The translations under genes and the position numbers were made by a program. From Rhodanobacter lindaniclasticus (GTDB lineage Bacteria > Pseudomonadota > Gammaproteobacteria > Xanthomonadales > Rhodanobacteraceae), in assembly GCF_004799035.1 (NCBI RefSeq), contig NZ_MWIO01000008.1:1-64000 (forward strand): 64,000 bases of DNA. The letters are read 5' to 3'. The first letter of the stretch is position 1; every line of letters begins with the position of its first letter. Shown in pieces: positions 41,601-51,421 of this stretch. The notes under the pieces are model-generated. The model was not told where the DNA came from. It did not search any database and was given only the letters and a program-made list of their open reading frames with translations.

Positions 41601-42145
41601 CTTTCGGTTTCCTTGCGCCGCTCCTTGTACTTGGAGATGCCGGCGGCTTCTTCCAGATGCGTGCGCAGTTCTTCCGGGTGCGCCTCGATGATCTGGCTGA
41701 TCATGCCCTGCTCGATGATCGAGTAGCTGCGCGGGCCCAGGCCGGTGCCGAGGAACAGGTCGGTGATGTCGCGGCGGCGGCAGCGCGCGCCGTTGAGATA
41801 GTAGGAAGACTGGCCGTCGCGGGTGACCTGGCGCTTTACCGAGATCTCGGCGTATTGCCCGTACTCGCCCTGCACCGAACCGTCGGCATTGTCGAAGATC
41901 AGTTCGACCGTGGCCTGCCCCACCGGCTTGCGCGTGTTGGAGCCGGAGAAGATCACGTCGGTCAGCGAATCGCCGCGCAGGCGGCTGGCCGCGCTCTCGC
42001 CCATCACCCAGCGGATCGCGTCGATGATGTTGGATTTGCCGCAGCCGTTGGGGCCGACGACGCCGATCATGTTGCTCGGCAGGTGCAGGGTGGTCGGGTC
42101 CACGAAGGACTTGAAACCGGCGAGTTTGATGGTGCTCAGGCGCAT
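38636..42145 (-). CDS. smc: chromosome segregation protein SMC
   Basis: This 1169-residue condensin-type ATPase organises and segregates the chromosome. The N-terminal head has MRLSTIKLAGFKSFVDPTTL and Walker A GVVGPNGCGKSN. Two long coiled coils (about 170-500 and 670-1010) flank the hinge (about 510-650, GFLDSVLVEGSHALAAEF). The C-terminal head has signature LSGGEKALTAVSLVFAIF and Walker B FCLLDEVDAPLDEAN. It is followed by zipA after eight bases. Length and all ATPase motifs are normal. A long opposite-strand frame exists only because of the biased codon composition. Confidence 0.97.
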   Translation of the reverse strand: MRLSTIKLAGFKSFVDPTTLHLPSNMIGVVGPNGCGKSNIIDAIRWVMGESAASRLRGDSLTDVIFSGSNTRKPVGQATVELIFDNADGSVQGEYGQYAEISVKRQVTRDGQSSYYLNGARCRRRDITDLFLGTGLGPRSYSIIEQGMISQIIEAHPEELRTHLEEAAGISKYKERRKETESRIKATRENLDRVRDVRDEVDKQLEHLNRQARAAERWKALKEEQTRKEAELRALEYRGLKSQHDGEGAGLSAAEIEIEKQLARQREIEARIESMRERHTDASEHLNAVQADVYKVGAEIARVEQQVRHNKESAERLQRAHADSEREHAELAAHIATDREQIETLRMALAEGEPKLEALHQLQEDTAEAQRSTEAKLADWQQRWDGHTRNAGESNRAAEVERTKLNYLDRQGIDLARRREALEAEQKATDMVALTAAGEQLHGEHDTQRERVETLGSLLDQHKSRHEKVQEEERQVLSSLNEIRQQLQTARGRQASLEALQHAALGQEENAASSWLARLGLTASRRLGESLQVENGWETAVETALSGFLDSVLVEGSHALAAEFTALDNADVALLDAVEGGAGAAGTLAAHVRGPAAAMAILGHVLTAESLDDAHRQVVSLAALAPYQSVMTRSGEWLGPGWARVRRAQGSQVGVLARERELRTLAEQIATLEAQLEEAGERLEALRTNKFETERARDDAQRELYNAHRRQSELAGQLQSHRGKLETARARAEKVSGELADLAAQLDELQTQTREARARLDESVGLMGDLEDQRRELENERRGLLEAREEARMNAREAADQSHALALSLESKRSSLHSLEQALGRMDAQLRQIEARRSEIAEQLAAGSDPIAELEAERQAYLDQRLLVDKQLVEARRALEDCDLEFRKLEQERHLAEQDLAALREGLSQKRLAAQALQLRAEQLAEAITASGLELEPLLAELADDIDADQWRTQLAELGHKIIRLEPVNLAAIQEHAEQSERKTYLDNQLTDLVDAMATLEGAIKKIDRETRQRFKETFDKVNAGVQELFPRLFGGGHAYLELTGDDLLNTGVTIMARPPGKRPSNISLLSGGEKALTAVSLVFAIFGLNPAPFCLLDEVDAPLDEANVGRFSSLVSEMSEHVQFIFISHNKATMEAATQLCGVTMREPGVSRLVQVDLAEAAKLAGAA

Positions 42146-42279
42146 GCAGTGTTCAACGGGTCAGCGGTAATGCCCGTGCAGCCGGGCGACAAGGCACTGT
42201 GCCAAACGCGGAGCGGCGCTGCAACGCGTTCCGGCGTGAAGTATTGGTTCAGGATATCAATCCAACTTATTGTTTTTAG

Positions 42280-42537
42280 TCACTTGCTCGTGGCATCGAT
42301 CGACAGCGCATGTATCCCGTTGTCCATCAGGCCGTCCAGCGCGGCGTAAACCAGGCGGTGGCGGCGGATCGGCAGCAACCCGGCGAAGGCCGCGCTGACG
42401 ATGCGCACGTGGAAATGCCCCTTGCCCTCGCCGGCGTGGCCGGCATGCAGGTGGCCCTCGTCGACGATCTCCAGCTCGGTCGGCGCCAGGGCCCGGGTCA
42501 GCCGCTGGCGGATCTGCTCGACCATCGCTTCGCTCAT
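42280..42537 (-). CDS. BolA-family protein
   Basis: This 85-residue protein has the BolA fold: [20 protein letters not shown], then a His-rich loop ([20 protein letters not shown]), then [20 protein letters not shown]. BolA proteins pair with monothiol glutaredoxins in Fe-S cluster handling and act in stress-linked morphology. The ATG at 42537 overlaps the stop of the YciI-like gene by four bases (ATGA), so the two are translationally coupled. Confidence 0.9.
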   Translation of the reverse strand: MSEAMVEQIRQRLTRALAPTELEIVDEGHLHAGHAGEGKGHFHVRIVSAAFAGLLPIRRHRLVYAALDGLMDNGIHALSIDATSK

Positions 42538-42836
42538 GCCGGCAGGGCCTTGCGGAACGGCTTGATCTGCACGTCGGCATAGACACCGGCGGCGACGTAG
42601 GGATCGGCGTCGGCCCAGGCGCGGGCCTCGACCAGCGACGGAAACTCGGCGAGGATCAGGCTGCCGCTGAAGCCGGCCGGGCCCGGATCCTCGGACTCGA
42701 TCGCCGGGAATGCGCCGGCCACGAACAGGCGGCCCTCGTCCAGCAGCGCCTGCAGGCGCGCGATGTGCGCCGGCCGTGCGCCCTTGCGCTTCTCCAGCGA
42801 GTCGGCGACGTCCGTTCCGAGGATGGCAAACCACAT
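42534..42836 (-). CDS. YciI-family protein
   Basis: This 100-residue protein starts [20 protein letters not shown]. It has the YciI pattern [20 protein letters not shown], the DPYVAAGVY loop, and a C-terminal strand ([11 protein letters not shown]). It has a ferredoxin-like dimeric fold; E. coli YciI homologues are small stand-alone enzymes or binding proteins of uncertain role. It is coupled with bolA, as is common near septation and BolA genes in this group. Confidence 0.88.
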   Translation of the reverse strand: MWFAILGTDVADSLEKRKGARPAHIARLQALLDEGRLFVAGAFPAIESEDPGPAGFSGSLILAEFPSLVEARAWADADPYVAAGVYADVQIKPFRKALPA

Positions 42837-42887
42837 GGCGCAGGCTCCGGGCTTTTGCGAAACCGCAAGTTTAACCCACGCCACCCC

Positions 42888-43378
42888 TCAGGCGTTCCGC
42901 GCGGCCTCGGCCAGCCGGGCGGTGTCGACACGCACGAAGACCGAATCGCCCACCGCGGTGAGCACCTCGCCCGCATAGACTTCGCACAGCACGCGCGTCT
43001 TGCGCCCGACGTCGCCCTCGACGCGCGCCTTCAGCGTCAGCGGCACGTCCATCGGCGTGGGCTTGAGGAACTTGATGCCGAGGCTGCCGGTGACGCAGTC
43101 GATGCGCGGCTTGCTGTCCGGCGCGCGGTGTTCGGCGCGGTAGTGGTAGGCCATCGCCGTCCAGTTGGAATGGCAGTCCACCAGCATCGCGATCAGGCCG
43201 CCGTAGACCAGCCCCGGCCAGCCGTGGAAATCCGCCCCCGGCAGGTGCGTGCTGACCACGTGCACGCCGTCCTCGTGCCAGTGGCTCTTGATGTGCAGCC
43301 CGCGCGGATGGGCGCTGCCGCAGCCGTAGCACACGCCGTCGGGCGCGGCCAGATCCTGCAGCGCGGGCACGTCGACGC

Positions 43379-43382
<4 letters not shown>
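42888..43382 (-). CDS. PaaI-type hotdog thioesterase
   Basis: This 164-residue hotdog-fold protein has an N-terminal [14 protein letters not shown] segment (a Cys pair typical of this subfamily) and the core [20 protein letters not shown], carrying the acidic residue of the thioesterase site. [20 protein letters not shown] follows. It is expected to hydrolyse acyl-CoA thioesters; the substrate is unknown. Its start overlaps the lysS stop by four bases. Confidence 0.85.
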
Positions 43383-44896
<1,514 letters not shown>

Positions 44897-44957
44897 GGAT
44901 GGTTCCGTGGCTGCCAGCGTGCGCTGGACAGCGAGTGTCTCGTGGATGGGGCGGCGC

Positions 44958-45284
44958 TCAATTGCCCTTGTCGAAAATCTGCTTGACGCCGCGCTTGGTG
45001 GCATCCCAGCCCTCGCGCGCACCGTGGCCGACGGCGATGCCGGCCTTCTTTGCGCCATGGCCGATGCCGGTGCCCGCCTCTTTCGCGCCGTGGCCGATCT
45101 TCCTGGCCACATGCCTGGTCGCGTGGCCGACATCGCGGGCGCCGTCGGCGACGCCGTGGCCGACCGCCTTCGCGTCCTGCTTGATGCCCTGGCCGGCACT
45201 GCCCTGCTGCGACTGCGCTGTCGCGCCGAACGCCGTCAGCGCAGCGAAGGCGATCAGGAGGGTGCCGATCTTCTTGCTGTTCAT
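44958..45284 (-). CDS. exported repetitive Gly/His/Ala/Lys protein
   Basis: This 108-residue protein has a Sec signal ([20 protein letters not shown], cleavage near ATA-QS). After it come about five imperfect 11-residue repeats of the type [11 protein letters not shown], ending [22 protein letters not shown] precedes the ATG at 45284. The repeats would form an amphipathic, LEA-like helix in the periplasm, a role consistent with envelope or desiccation stress, but no function is established. It lies between lysS and prfB on the same strand. Confidence 0.7.
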   Translation of the reverse strand: MNSKKIGTLLIAFAALTAFGATAQSQQGSAGQGIKQDAKAVGHGVADGARDVGHATRHVARKIGHGAKEAGTGIGHGAKKAGIAVGHGAREGWDATKRGVKQIFDKGN

Positions 45285-45326
45285 GCGGGTCACCTCGTCA
45301 GTGAGCGGGTCGAAGGGAATCCGGTG

Positions 45327-46452
45327 TCAGGCGTCGATGCGCTTGGCGCCGGCTTCGAGACCGGATTTCAGGCTGGCCTCGATGAACTCGTCGAGATCGC
45401 CGTCGAGTACCTTCTGCGTATCCGACCGCTCGATGCCGGTGCGCAGATCCTTGATGCGGCTCTGGTCCAGCACGTAGTTGCGGATCTGGCTGCCCCAGCC
45501 GATGTCGGACTTGGTGGCTTCCAATGCATCCCGCTCGGCATTGCGCTTCTGCACTTCCAGCTCGTACAGCTTGGCGGCCAGCATCTTCATCGCACGGTCG
45601 CGGTTGGCGTGCTGGCTGCGCTCGGTCTGGCAGGCCACCACCGTATTGGTGGGCACGTGGGTGATGCGCACCGCCGACTCGGTCTTGTTGACGTGCTGGC
45701 CGCCGGCGCCCGACGAACGGTACACATCGGTCTTCAGGTCGGCCGGGTTGATGTCGATCTCGATGCTGTCGTCCACTTCCGGCGAAACGAACACCGAGGT
45801 GAAACTGGTGTGCCGGCGGTTGTCCGAATCGAACGGGCTCTTGCGCACCAGCCGGTGCACGCCGATCTCGGTCTTCAGCCAGCCGTAGGCATAGTCGCCC
45901 TCGACCCGGAAGGTGGCGGACTTGATGCCGGCCACGTCGCCGCCGCTGACTTCCATCAGCTCGACCTTCCAGCCGCGCGACTCGGCCCAACGCAGGTACA
46001 TGCGCAGCAGCATCTCGGCCCAGTCCTGCGCCTCGGTGCCGCCGGCGCCGGCCTGGATGTCGACGAACGCGTTCATCGCATCCATCTTGCCGGAGAACAT
46101 GCGCTGGAACTCCAGTTTGCCGACCTGCGACTCCAGCTTGGCCAGGTCGTCGATCACCGACTGCGCGGTGTCGTCATCACCGTCGGCGACGGCCATCTCC
46201 AGCAGGTCACCGGCGTCGTCCAGGCCGGCAGTCAGCGTGTCGATGCCGTGGACGATGGTGTGCAATCGGGCGCGTTCGCGGCCCAGCTCCTGCGCGTTGG
46301 CCGGGTCGTCCCACACGGTGGGGCTCTCCAGTTCGCGGGTTACTTCTTCGAGGCGTTCGCGCTTGGTGGCGTAGTCAAAGATACCCCCTAAGCGCTTCGA
46401 CGCGGCCGCGAAGGTCGTCGATCTGCGCATGGACGGGATTGGTCTCGATCAT
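45327..46452 (-). CDS. prfB: peptide chain release factor 2, expressed by +1 frameshift
   Basis: RF2 terminates translation at UGA and UAA. The first 25 codons ([20 protein letters not shown], then LRGYL) are read from the ATG at 46452 and end in an in-frame TGA. A +1 shift at CTT-TGA (46375-46380) joins them to the long frame ([12 protein letters not shown]...). This gives a protein of about 374 residues. The anticodon-like SPF motif ([14 protein letters not shown]) and the catalytic GGQ ([15 protein letters not shown]) are present. The shift makes expression depend on RF2 level, the classical autoregulation of prfB. The frame read alone from 46430 would wrongly begin [12 protein letters not shown]. 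Confidence 0.96.
46375..46389 (-). promoter_or_regulatory. prfB: programmed +1 frameshift site of prfB
   Basis: The minus strand reads AGGGGGTATCTTTGAC. A Shine-Dalgarno-like AGGGGG lies three bases before the slippery CTT (46378-46380), which is followed by the in-frame stop TGA (46375-46377) and C. This is the canonical RF2 recoding signal. When RF2 is scarce the ribosome shifts +1 on CTT and continues with GAC. Confidence 0.97.
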
Positions 46453-46558
46453 CGTGAAATCTTGGTGGGAGGCAAGCACGCAAGAATACCAGAGGCGGCG
46501 CTGCCTTCGCGGCCTGGCGCACTACACTGGCCGCGTTTGTCCCCGAACGGAGCTGGCC

Positions 46559-48040
46559 ATGCCGATCGACCGCCGAGAATTCCTGAAACTGGGTGGTCTG
46601 ACCCTGGCTGGCGCCGTGCCCGGGCTGCTCCAGGCCGGCGGCGCGCTGGCCATGCCGTCGCCGCTATCGCAGCGCCCTGCCGACCACACGCTGCGCATCG
46701 GCCGCAGCCTGGTGGAGCTGGCACCCGACCACGTCGTGTCCACGCGTACCTACAACCGCCAGTTCCCCGGGCCGCTGTTGCGGCTGAAACAGGGCCGGCC
46801 GGTGCTGGTGGACATCCACAACGACACCGACACGCCCGAGCAACTGCACTGGCACGGGCAAACGCTGCCTGCCGCGGTGGATGGCGCCGCCGAAGAAGGT
46901 ACGCCTTACATCCCGGCGCACGGCATGCGCCGGATAGGCTTCGTGCCCGGGCCGACGGGGCTGCGTTTCTATCACACGCATGTACGCGCCGGCGCCGATC
47001 TCGACCTCGGCCAGTACGGCGGCCTGGTCGGCCCCGTGTACATCGAGCCACCGCACGAGTCCGGGGCCTGGGACCGCGAGGTGTTCCTGACCCTGAAGGA
47101 GTTCGATCCGTTCTTCAGCAAGGGCGGCGACATGGCGATGGATTTCCTGCAGCCGGACAGGCGCGACCCGGCCCTGCAGCAGCGCGGCGAAACGGCGATG
47201 AAGGCCTCGCTGGCCGCTGGCGCGTCGCACGGGTATGAGGTCGGCTACCAGTCGTTCTCGATCAACGGCCGCATGCTCGGCCACGGCGAGCCGATCCGCG
47301 TACGTGCCGGCGAGCGCGTGCTGCTGCACGTCATCAATGGCAGCGCCACCGAGATCCGCAGCCTGGCCCTGCCCGGCCACGCGTTCACGGTGCTGGCGTT
47401 GGACGGCAACCCGGTGCCGCACCCGGCGACGGTGCCGGTGTTGTGGCTGGGCACCGCCGAGCGCATTTCGGCCATCGTCGAGATGACGCATCCGGGCGTG
47501 TGGATACTCGGTGACCTCGCCGATGACGACCGCACCCGCGGCATGGGCATCGTGGTCGAGTACGCTGGCCACGACGGCAAGCCGCAGTGGATCAAGCCGC
47601 CGCCGTTCCAGTGGGACTACCGCCGTTTCGCCTCGCCGGATGCGCCACCTCCGGCCACTCCCGACGAGACCATCGAGCTGACCTTCGCCAAGCGCAACGC
47701 CACCCTCCACGGCTTCAACCAGTGGACGATCAACGGCCAGCCGTTCGACATGCACTCGATGCAACCGAGGTTCCGCCTGCAGTACGGCAAGCGCTACCGG
47801 CTGCGCATGCACAACGCCAGTGACGACATCCACCCGATGCACCTGCATCGGCACAGCTTCGAGATCACCCGCATCGTCGGCCAACCCGTCGCCGGCGTAA
47901 TCAAGGACGTGGCGATGCTGGGTGGCTACCAGAGCATGGACGTCGATTTCACCGCCGACCAGCGCGGTTTGTCGCTGCTCCACTGCCACATGCAGTTGCA
48001 CATGGATTTCGGTTTCATGGCGTTGTTCGATTGCGCATGA
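46559..48040 (+). CDS. Tat-exported multicopper oxidase
   Basis: This 493-residue protein starts at 46559 with a twin-arginine signal (MPIDRREFLKLGGLTLAGAV) that exports it folded to the periplasm. Three cupredoxin domains follow. Copper ligands are visible in HWHGQ (about 98-102), YHTHVRAG (about 139-146), HPMHLHRHSF (about 424-433) and the Cys-containing HCHMQLHMDFG near the C-terminus (type 1 Cys, His and Met). It is related to CopA/laccase/CueO-like oxidases that oxidise Cu(I) or phenols. The stop overlaps the start of the chromate transporter gene (ATGA), so the two are translationally coupled. Confidence 0.93.
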   Translation: MPIDRREFLKLGGLTLAGAVPGLLQAGGALAMPSPLSQRPADHTLRIGRSLVELAPDHVVSTRTYNRQFPGPLLRLKQGRPVLVDIHNDTDTPEQLHWHGQTLPAAVDGAAEEGTPYIPAHGMRRIGFVPGPTGLRFYHTHVRAGADLDLGQYGGLVGPVYIEPPHESGAWDREVFLTLKEFDPFFSKGGDMAMDFLQPDRRDPALQQRGETAMKASLAAGASHGYEVGYQSFSINGRMLGHGEPIRVRAGERVLLHVINGSATEIRSLALPGHAFTVLALDGNPVPHPATVPVLWLGTAERISAIVEMTHPGVWILGDLADDDRTRGMGIVVEYAGHDGKPQWIKPPPFQWDYRRFASPDAPPPATPDETIELTFAKRNATLHGFNQWTINGQPFDMHSMQPRFRLQYGKRYRLRMHNASDDIHPMHLHRHSFEITRIVGQPVAGVIKDVAMLGGYQSMDVDFTADQRGLSLLHCHMQLHMDFGFMALFDCA

Positions 48041-49236
48041 GCAACACGTCCGCGCCGGCAGGCTCTGTCCGGGAGGTACTGGCCGTCTTCCTGCGACTGG
48101 GCGCGTCCTCGTTCGGTGGGCCGATCGCGCACCTGGGCTATTTCCATCGCGAATTCGTCGAGCGACGGCGCTGGCTGGACGACGAGCGTTTCGGCCAGAT
48201 GCTGGCGTTGTGCCAGTTCCTGCCGGGGCCGGCGAGCAGCCAGCTGGGCTTTTCCATCGGCTTGCTGCGGGCCGGCGGCTGGGGCGGCGTGGCGGCTTTC
48301 GTCGGCTTCACGCTGCCTTCGGCCTTGCTGATGTTTGCCTTCGCCGTGCTGAGCACGCATCTGTCCGGCGCACTTGGTCAGGCGGTGATCCACGGCCTGA
48401 AGCTGGTTGCCGTGGCGGTGGTCGCCCAAGGCCTGCTCGGCATGGCGCGCCGGCTCACGCCGGACCTGCCGCGCCTGCTGCTCGCCGCGCTCGCCGCCCT
48501 GCTGGTCACGATCGGCGGCAACGCGTGGATGCAACTGTTCGTGGTTGCGCTGGGAGCGCTGCTGGGTCCGTGGTTGTGCCGCTCGGTGACGGCGCATCCG
48601 GGTGGGCGCCTGCCGCTGCGGCATGGGCGACGCGGCGGCGCCGCCCTGTTGGCCGTGTTCGCCGGGTTGTTGCTGATCTCGCTGCTGCCGTGGTCCGGTG
48701 CGCCGGCATGGCCCCAGGTGACGGCGGGTTTCTACCGCGCCGGTGCGCTGGTGTTCGGCGGCGGCCACGTGGTGCTGCCCTTGCTGAAACAGACCGTGGT
48801 CGATCCGGGCTGGCTCGACGGCAACAGCTTCCTCGCCGGTTACGGTGCCGCCCAGGCGATGCCCGGCCCGATGTTCAGCCTCGCGGCATTTCTGGGCGAG
48901 CGCATCGGCATCGGACACGGCGGCGCGCTCGGCGCCACGGTCTGCCTGCTGGCGATCTTCCTGCCGGGGCTGCTGCTGGTTTCCGCCGCGCTGCCGTTCT
49001 GGCAGGCACTCGCCGCGCGCAATGATGCCGCACGTGTGCTGGCCGGCGTCAACGCCGCCGTGGTCGGCCTGCTCGCCGCTGCGTTGTACGACCCGGTGTG
49101 GACCAGCGCGGTGCATCGCCCGCTCGATGTCGTCGTTGCGCTGAGCGCCTTCGCCCTGCTCGCCCGGGCACGCTGGCCGGCGCTCGCCATCGTCGGATGG
49201 TGCGTGGCCGCTTCGCTGCTCACCGTGCTGCCTTGA
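48037..49236 (+). CDS. chrA: chromate transporter, ChrA family
   Basis: This inner-membrane protein of about 399 residues is built of two homologous halves. FLRLGASSFGGPIAHLGYFH with FLPGPASSQLGFSIG lies in the first half. VFGGGHVVLPLLKQT with YGAAQAMPGPMFSLAAFLGE lies in the second. This is the ChrA/CHR repeat pattern, and the bidomain length is typical of long-chain ChrA that exports chromate. The ATG at 48037 lies within the stop of the multicopper oxidase gene. Its stop is five bases before the convergent asnB stop, so no terminator separates them. Confidence 0.9.
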   Translation: MSNTSAPAGSVREVLAVFLRLGASSFGGPIAHLGYFHREFVERRRWLDDERFGQMLALCQFLPGPASSQLGFSIGLLRAGGWGGVAAFVGFTLPSALLMFAFAVLSTHLSGALGQAVIHGLKLVAVAVVAQGLLGMARRLTPDLPRLLLAALAALLVTIGGNAWMQLFVVALGALLGPWLCRSVTAHPGGRLPLRHGRRGGAALLAVFAGLLLISLLPWSGAPAWPQVTAGFYRAGALVFGGGHVVLPLLKQTVVDPGWLDGNSFLAGYGAAQAMPGPMFSLAAFLGERIGIGHGGALGATVCLLAIFLPGLLLVSAALPFWQALAARNDAARVLAGVNAAVVGLLAAALYDPVWTSAVHRPLDVVVALSAFALLARARWPALAIVGWCVAASLLTVLP

Positions 49237-49240
49237 ATGT

Positions 49241-50908
49241 TCAAGCCAGCGCCTTTTCGTGCACCCCCTTCACCGCGCGGCCCGAGGGGTCGGCGGCGTT
49301 GGCGAACGCTGGATCCCACGCCAGCGCCGCGGGCGAGGAGCAAGCGATCGACTTGCCGCCGGGCACGGTCGCCGCGCAGGCTTCGCCGGGGAAGTGCTGC
49401 TCGAAGATGCGCCGGTAGAAATATGCCTCCTTGGTCGCTGGCGTGTTGAAAGGGTAGCGTGCCGCCGCGGCGGCAAATTCGCGATCGGTCACCGCCTGCT
49501 CCGCGTGCGCCTTCAATCCGTCGATCCAGCCATAGCCGACGCCGTCGCTGAACTGCTCCTTCTGCCGCCACAGGATTTCCTTCGGCAAGGCGCCGTCGAA
49601 CGCCTCGCGCAAGACGTGCTTCTCGATCCTGCCGCCGCCAGCCATCTTGTGCTTCGCATCCATGCCCATCGCCACGTCGATGAACTCCAGGTCGAGGAAC
49701 GGCACCCGCGCCTCCACGCCCCAGGCCATCATCGCCTTGTTCGCGCGCAGGCAGTCGTAGCTGTGCAGCGCGTCGAGCTTGCGCACGGTTTCCTCGTGGA
49801 AGGCTTCGGCCGACGGCGCCTTGTGGAAGTACAGGTAGCCGCCGAAGATCTCGTCGCTGCCTTCGCCGGACAGCACCATCTTCACCCCCATCGCCTTGAT
49901 CCGCCGCGCCAGCAGGTACATCGGCGTGGCCGCGCGGATGGTGGTGACGTCGTAGGTCTCGATGTGGCGGATCACTTCTGGCAGCGCGTCCAGGCCCTCC
50001 CAGAACGTGTAGACGAAACCGTGATGCACCGTGCCCAAGGCGTCGGCGGCGACCTGGGCGGCGGCCAGGTCGGGCGAGCCGTCCAGCCCGATCGCGAACG
50101 AATGCAGGCGTGGCCACCAGGCCTCGCTGCGGTCGCCGTCCTCGATGCGCTCGCGCGCGAACCTGGCGGCGCAGGCGGCAACCAGCGAGGAATCCAGTCC
50201 GCCGGACAGCAGCACGCCATACGGCACGTCGGTCATCAGCTGGCGGTGCACGGCCTGCTCGAAGGCCTGGCGCAACACGGGCGCGGCAACCTCGTGCCCA
50301 CGCGTGGCGGCGTAGTCGCGCCACGGCTTGGCGTAGTAGCGGCGCAACTCGCCGCTGGCGCTGTCGTAGACGTGGCCCGGCGGGAACGGCGCCACGTCGG
50401 CGCACACGCCGACCAGCGCCTTCATCTCCGAGGCCACGCACAGGCGGCCCTGCGCATCGTGGCCCCAGTACAGCGGGCATACGCCGATCGGGTCGCGCGC
50501 GATCAGGTAGTGCTGCGCCTCGCCGTCCCACAGCGCGAACGCGAAGATGCCGTTGAGCCGGCCCACGAAGTCGCTGCCCTGCTCGCGGTACAACGCGTTG
50601 ATCACCTCGCAGTCCGAGCCGGTGGTGAAGTCGTAGCCACTGCCGGCCCGCAACTGGCCGTGGTTGTAGATCTCGCCGTTCACCGCCAGCGCCAGCGCGC
50701 CGTCGCGCGAACGCAGCGGCTGTGCGCCACTGGCCGGATCGACGATGGCCAGCCGCTCGTGCACCAGGATCACCCCGGCATCGACGAACACCCCGCTCCA
50801 GTCCGGCCCGCGATGGCGCTGGCGCTGCGACAGCTCCAGCGCTTGCCGGCGCAAGGCAGCGAGATCATCACCCGGCTGCAGGTCGAACATTCCGAAAATC
50901 GAACACAT
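49241..50908 (-). CDS. asnB: asparagine synthase (glutamine-hydrolysing), AsnB type
   Basis: This 555-residue enzyme makes asparagine from aspartate, glutamine and ATP. Cys2 follows the start Met (MCSIFGMFDLQPGDDL) and is the Ntn glutaminase nucleophile, exposed after Met removal. NGEIYNH and RDPIGVCPLYWG are glutaminase motifs. The synthetase domain has the PPi loop LLSGGLDSSLVAA and GEGSDEIFGGYLYFHKAP. I placed the start at 50908 because the Cys must be at position 2. The frame is open upstream through a tandem repeat region. It ends next to the convergent chrA gene. Confidence 0.96.
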   Translation of the reverse strand: MCSIFGMFDLQPGDDLAALRRQALELSQRQRHRGPDWSGVFVDAGVILVHERLAIVDPASGAQPLRSRDGALALAVNGEIYNHGQLRAGSGYDFTTGSDCEVINALYREQGSDFVGRLNGIFAFALWDGEAQHYLIARDPIGVCPLYWGHDAQGRLCVASEMKALVGVCADVAPFPPGHVYDSASGELRRYYAKPWRDYAATRGHEVAAPVLRQAFEQAVHRQLMTDVPYGVLLSGGLDSSLVAACAARFARERIEDGDRSEAWWPRLHSFAIGLDGSPDLAAAQVAADALGTVHHGFVYTFWEGLDALPEVIRHIETYDVTTIRAATPMYLLARRIKAMGVKMVLSGEGSDEIFGGYLYFHKAPSAEAFHEETVRKLDALHSYDCLRANKAMMAWGVEARVPFLDLEFIDVAMGMDAKHKMAGGGRIEKHVLREAFDGALPKEILWRQKEQFSDGVGYGWIDGLKAHAEQAVTDREFAAAAARYPFNTPATKEAYFYRRIFEQHFPGEACAATVPGGKSIACSSPAALAWDPAFANAADPSGRAVKGVHEKALA

Positions 50909-51081
50909 GGTGGGGTTTCCTCGGCTGCTGATGGTGAATACCGCTTTTTGTGAAGAGTCGACCATGGATGGCCGGGGTTGCTCTTGCGCAGATGGAACCC
51001 CGCACAAAGTTGAAACATCGGCCATGGATGGCCGGGTTTGCCTTGCGCGGATGGATTCGCGCAAAAATCAAGCACACAAAA
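50909..51081. repeat. 60-bp tandem duplication upstream of asnB
   Basis: Two copies start at 50962 and 51022, each with CCATGGATGGCCGG followed by GTTGCTCTTGCGC or TTTGCCTTGCGC and ending GATGG. They differ by one inserted base and a few substitutions. Similar ATCCATGG blocks recur upstream of the TraB-family gene (59273-59340). The frame of asnB is open through the repeats (encoding RPSMADVST and RPSMVDSSQ), but this is not expected to be translated. It may be an untranslated-leader structure or a dispersed repeat. Confidence 0.6.
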
Positions 51082-51114
51082 CGAAAGAGGCCCGCACTTG
51101 GCGGGCCTCTTTCG
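51082..51114. terminator. strong hairpin terminator, probably minus-strand
   Basis: A perfect 14-bp stem, CGAAAGAGGCCCGC / GCGGGCCTCTTTCG, surrounds the loop ACTTG. On the minus strand it is followed by TTTTGTGTGC, so it should stop transcripts coming from the gene at 51422-51787 before the asnB promoter region. On the plus strand the T-run is weak. Confidence 0.75.
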
Positions 51115-51315
51115 CGTATTCGATGAAACTTGCAGCTACGCGCGGGCCCGCCAACGGTTGGCGTTATTGTTCGCGCGATTATTGTTGCGGCGGACCAGCA
51201 CGAGGCCTCGCGCGGAGAGCGCGGCGAGGGTCAGGCTGCGGGCGACAGGGAGATGCATGGCCCCAACTTGAGCAGATTCCCCGGTGCTTGGCAAGTAGGC
51301 AATTGGCCCGGCCTT

Positions 51316-51415
51316 GCAGGAGCCCGCTCGCGGGCGATGCTTTGGCTCCTGCGATTCCTTGACTCTCCATTCCCGGTTCCCTGCTCAAGAGCATCGCCCG
51401 CGAGCGGGCCCCTGC
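51316..51415. repeat. inverted pair of REP-like elements
   Basis: Two 25-bp arms at 51316-51340 and 51391-51415 are inverted copies of each other with one mismatch, separated by 50 bp. Each contains the core CCCGCTCGCGGGCGATGC or its reverse. A related single copy lies at 35904. The pair arrangement is like BIME/REP doublets thought to be mobilised by RAYT-type transposases. None is encoded in this window. The remaining sequence 51115-51315 holds no gene I can support. Confidence 0.7.
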
Positions 51416-51421
51416 CGAGGA

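Noticed and set aside
38756-42349. A 1197-codon plus-strand frame antisense to smc
   Set aside because: It mirrors the codon bias of smc, has no family motifs, and covers the complete SMC ATPase. It is a shadow frame.
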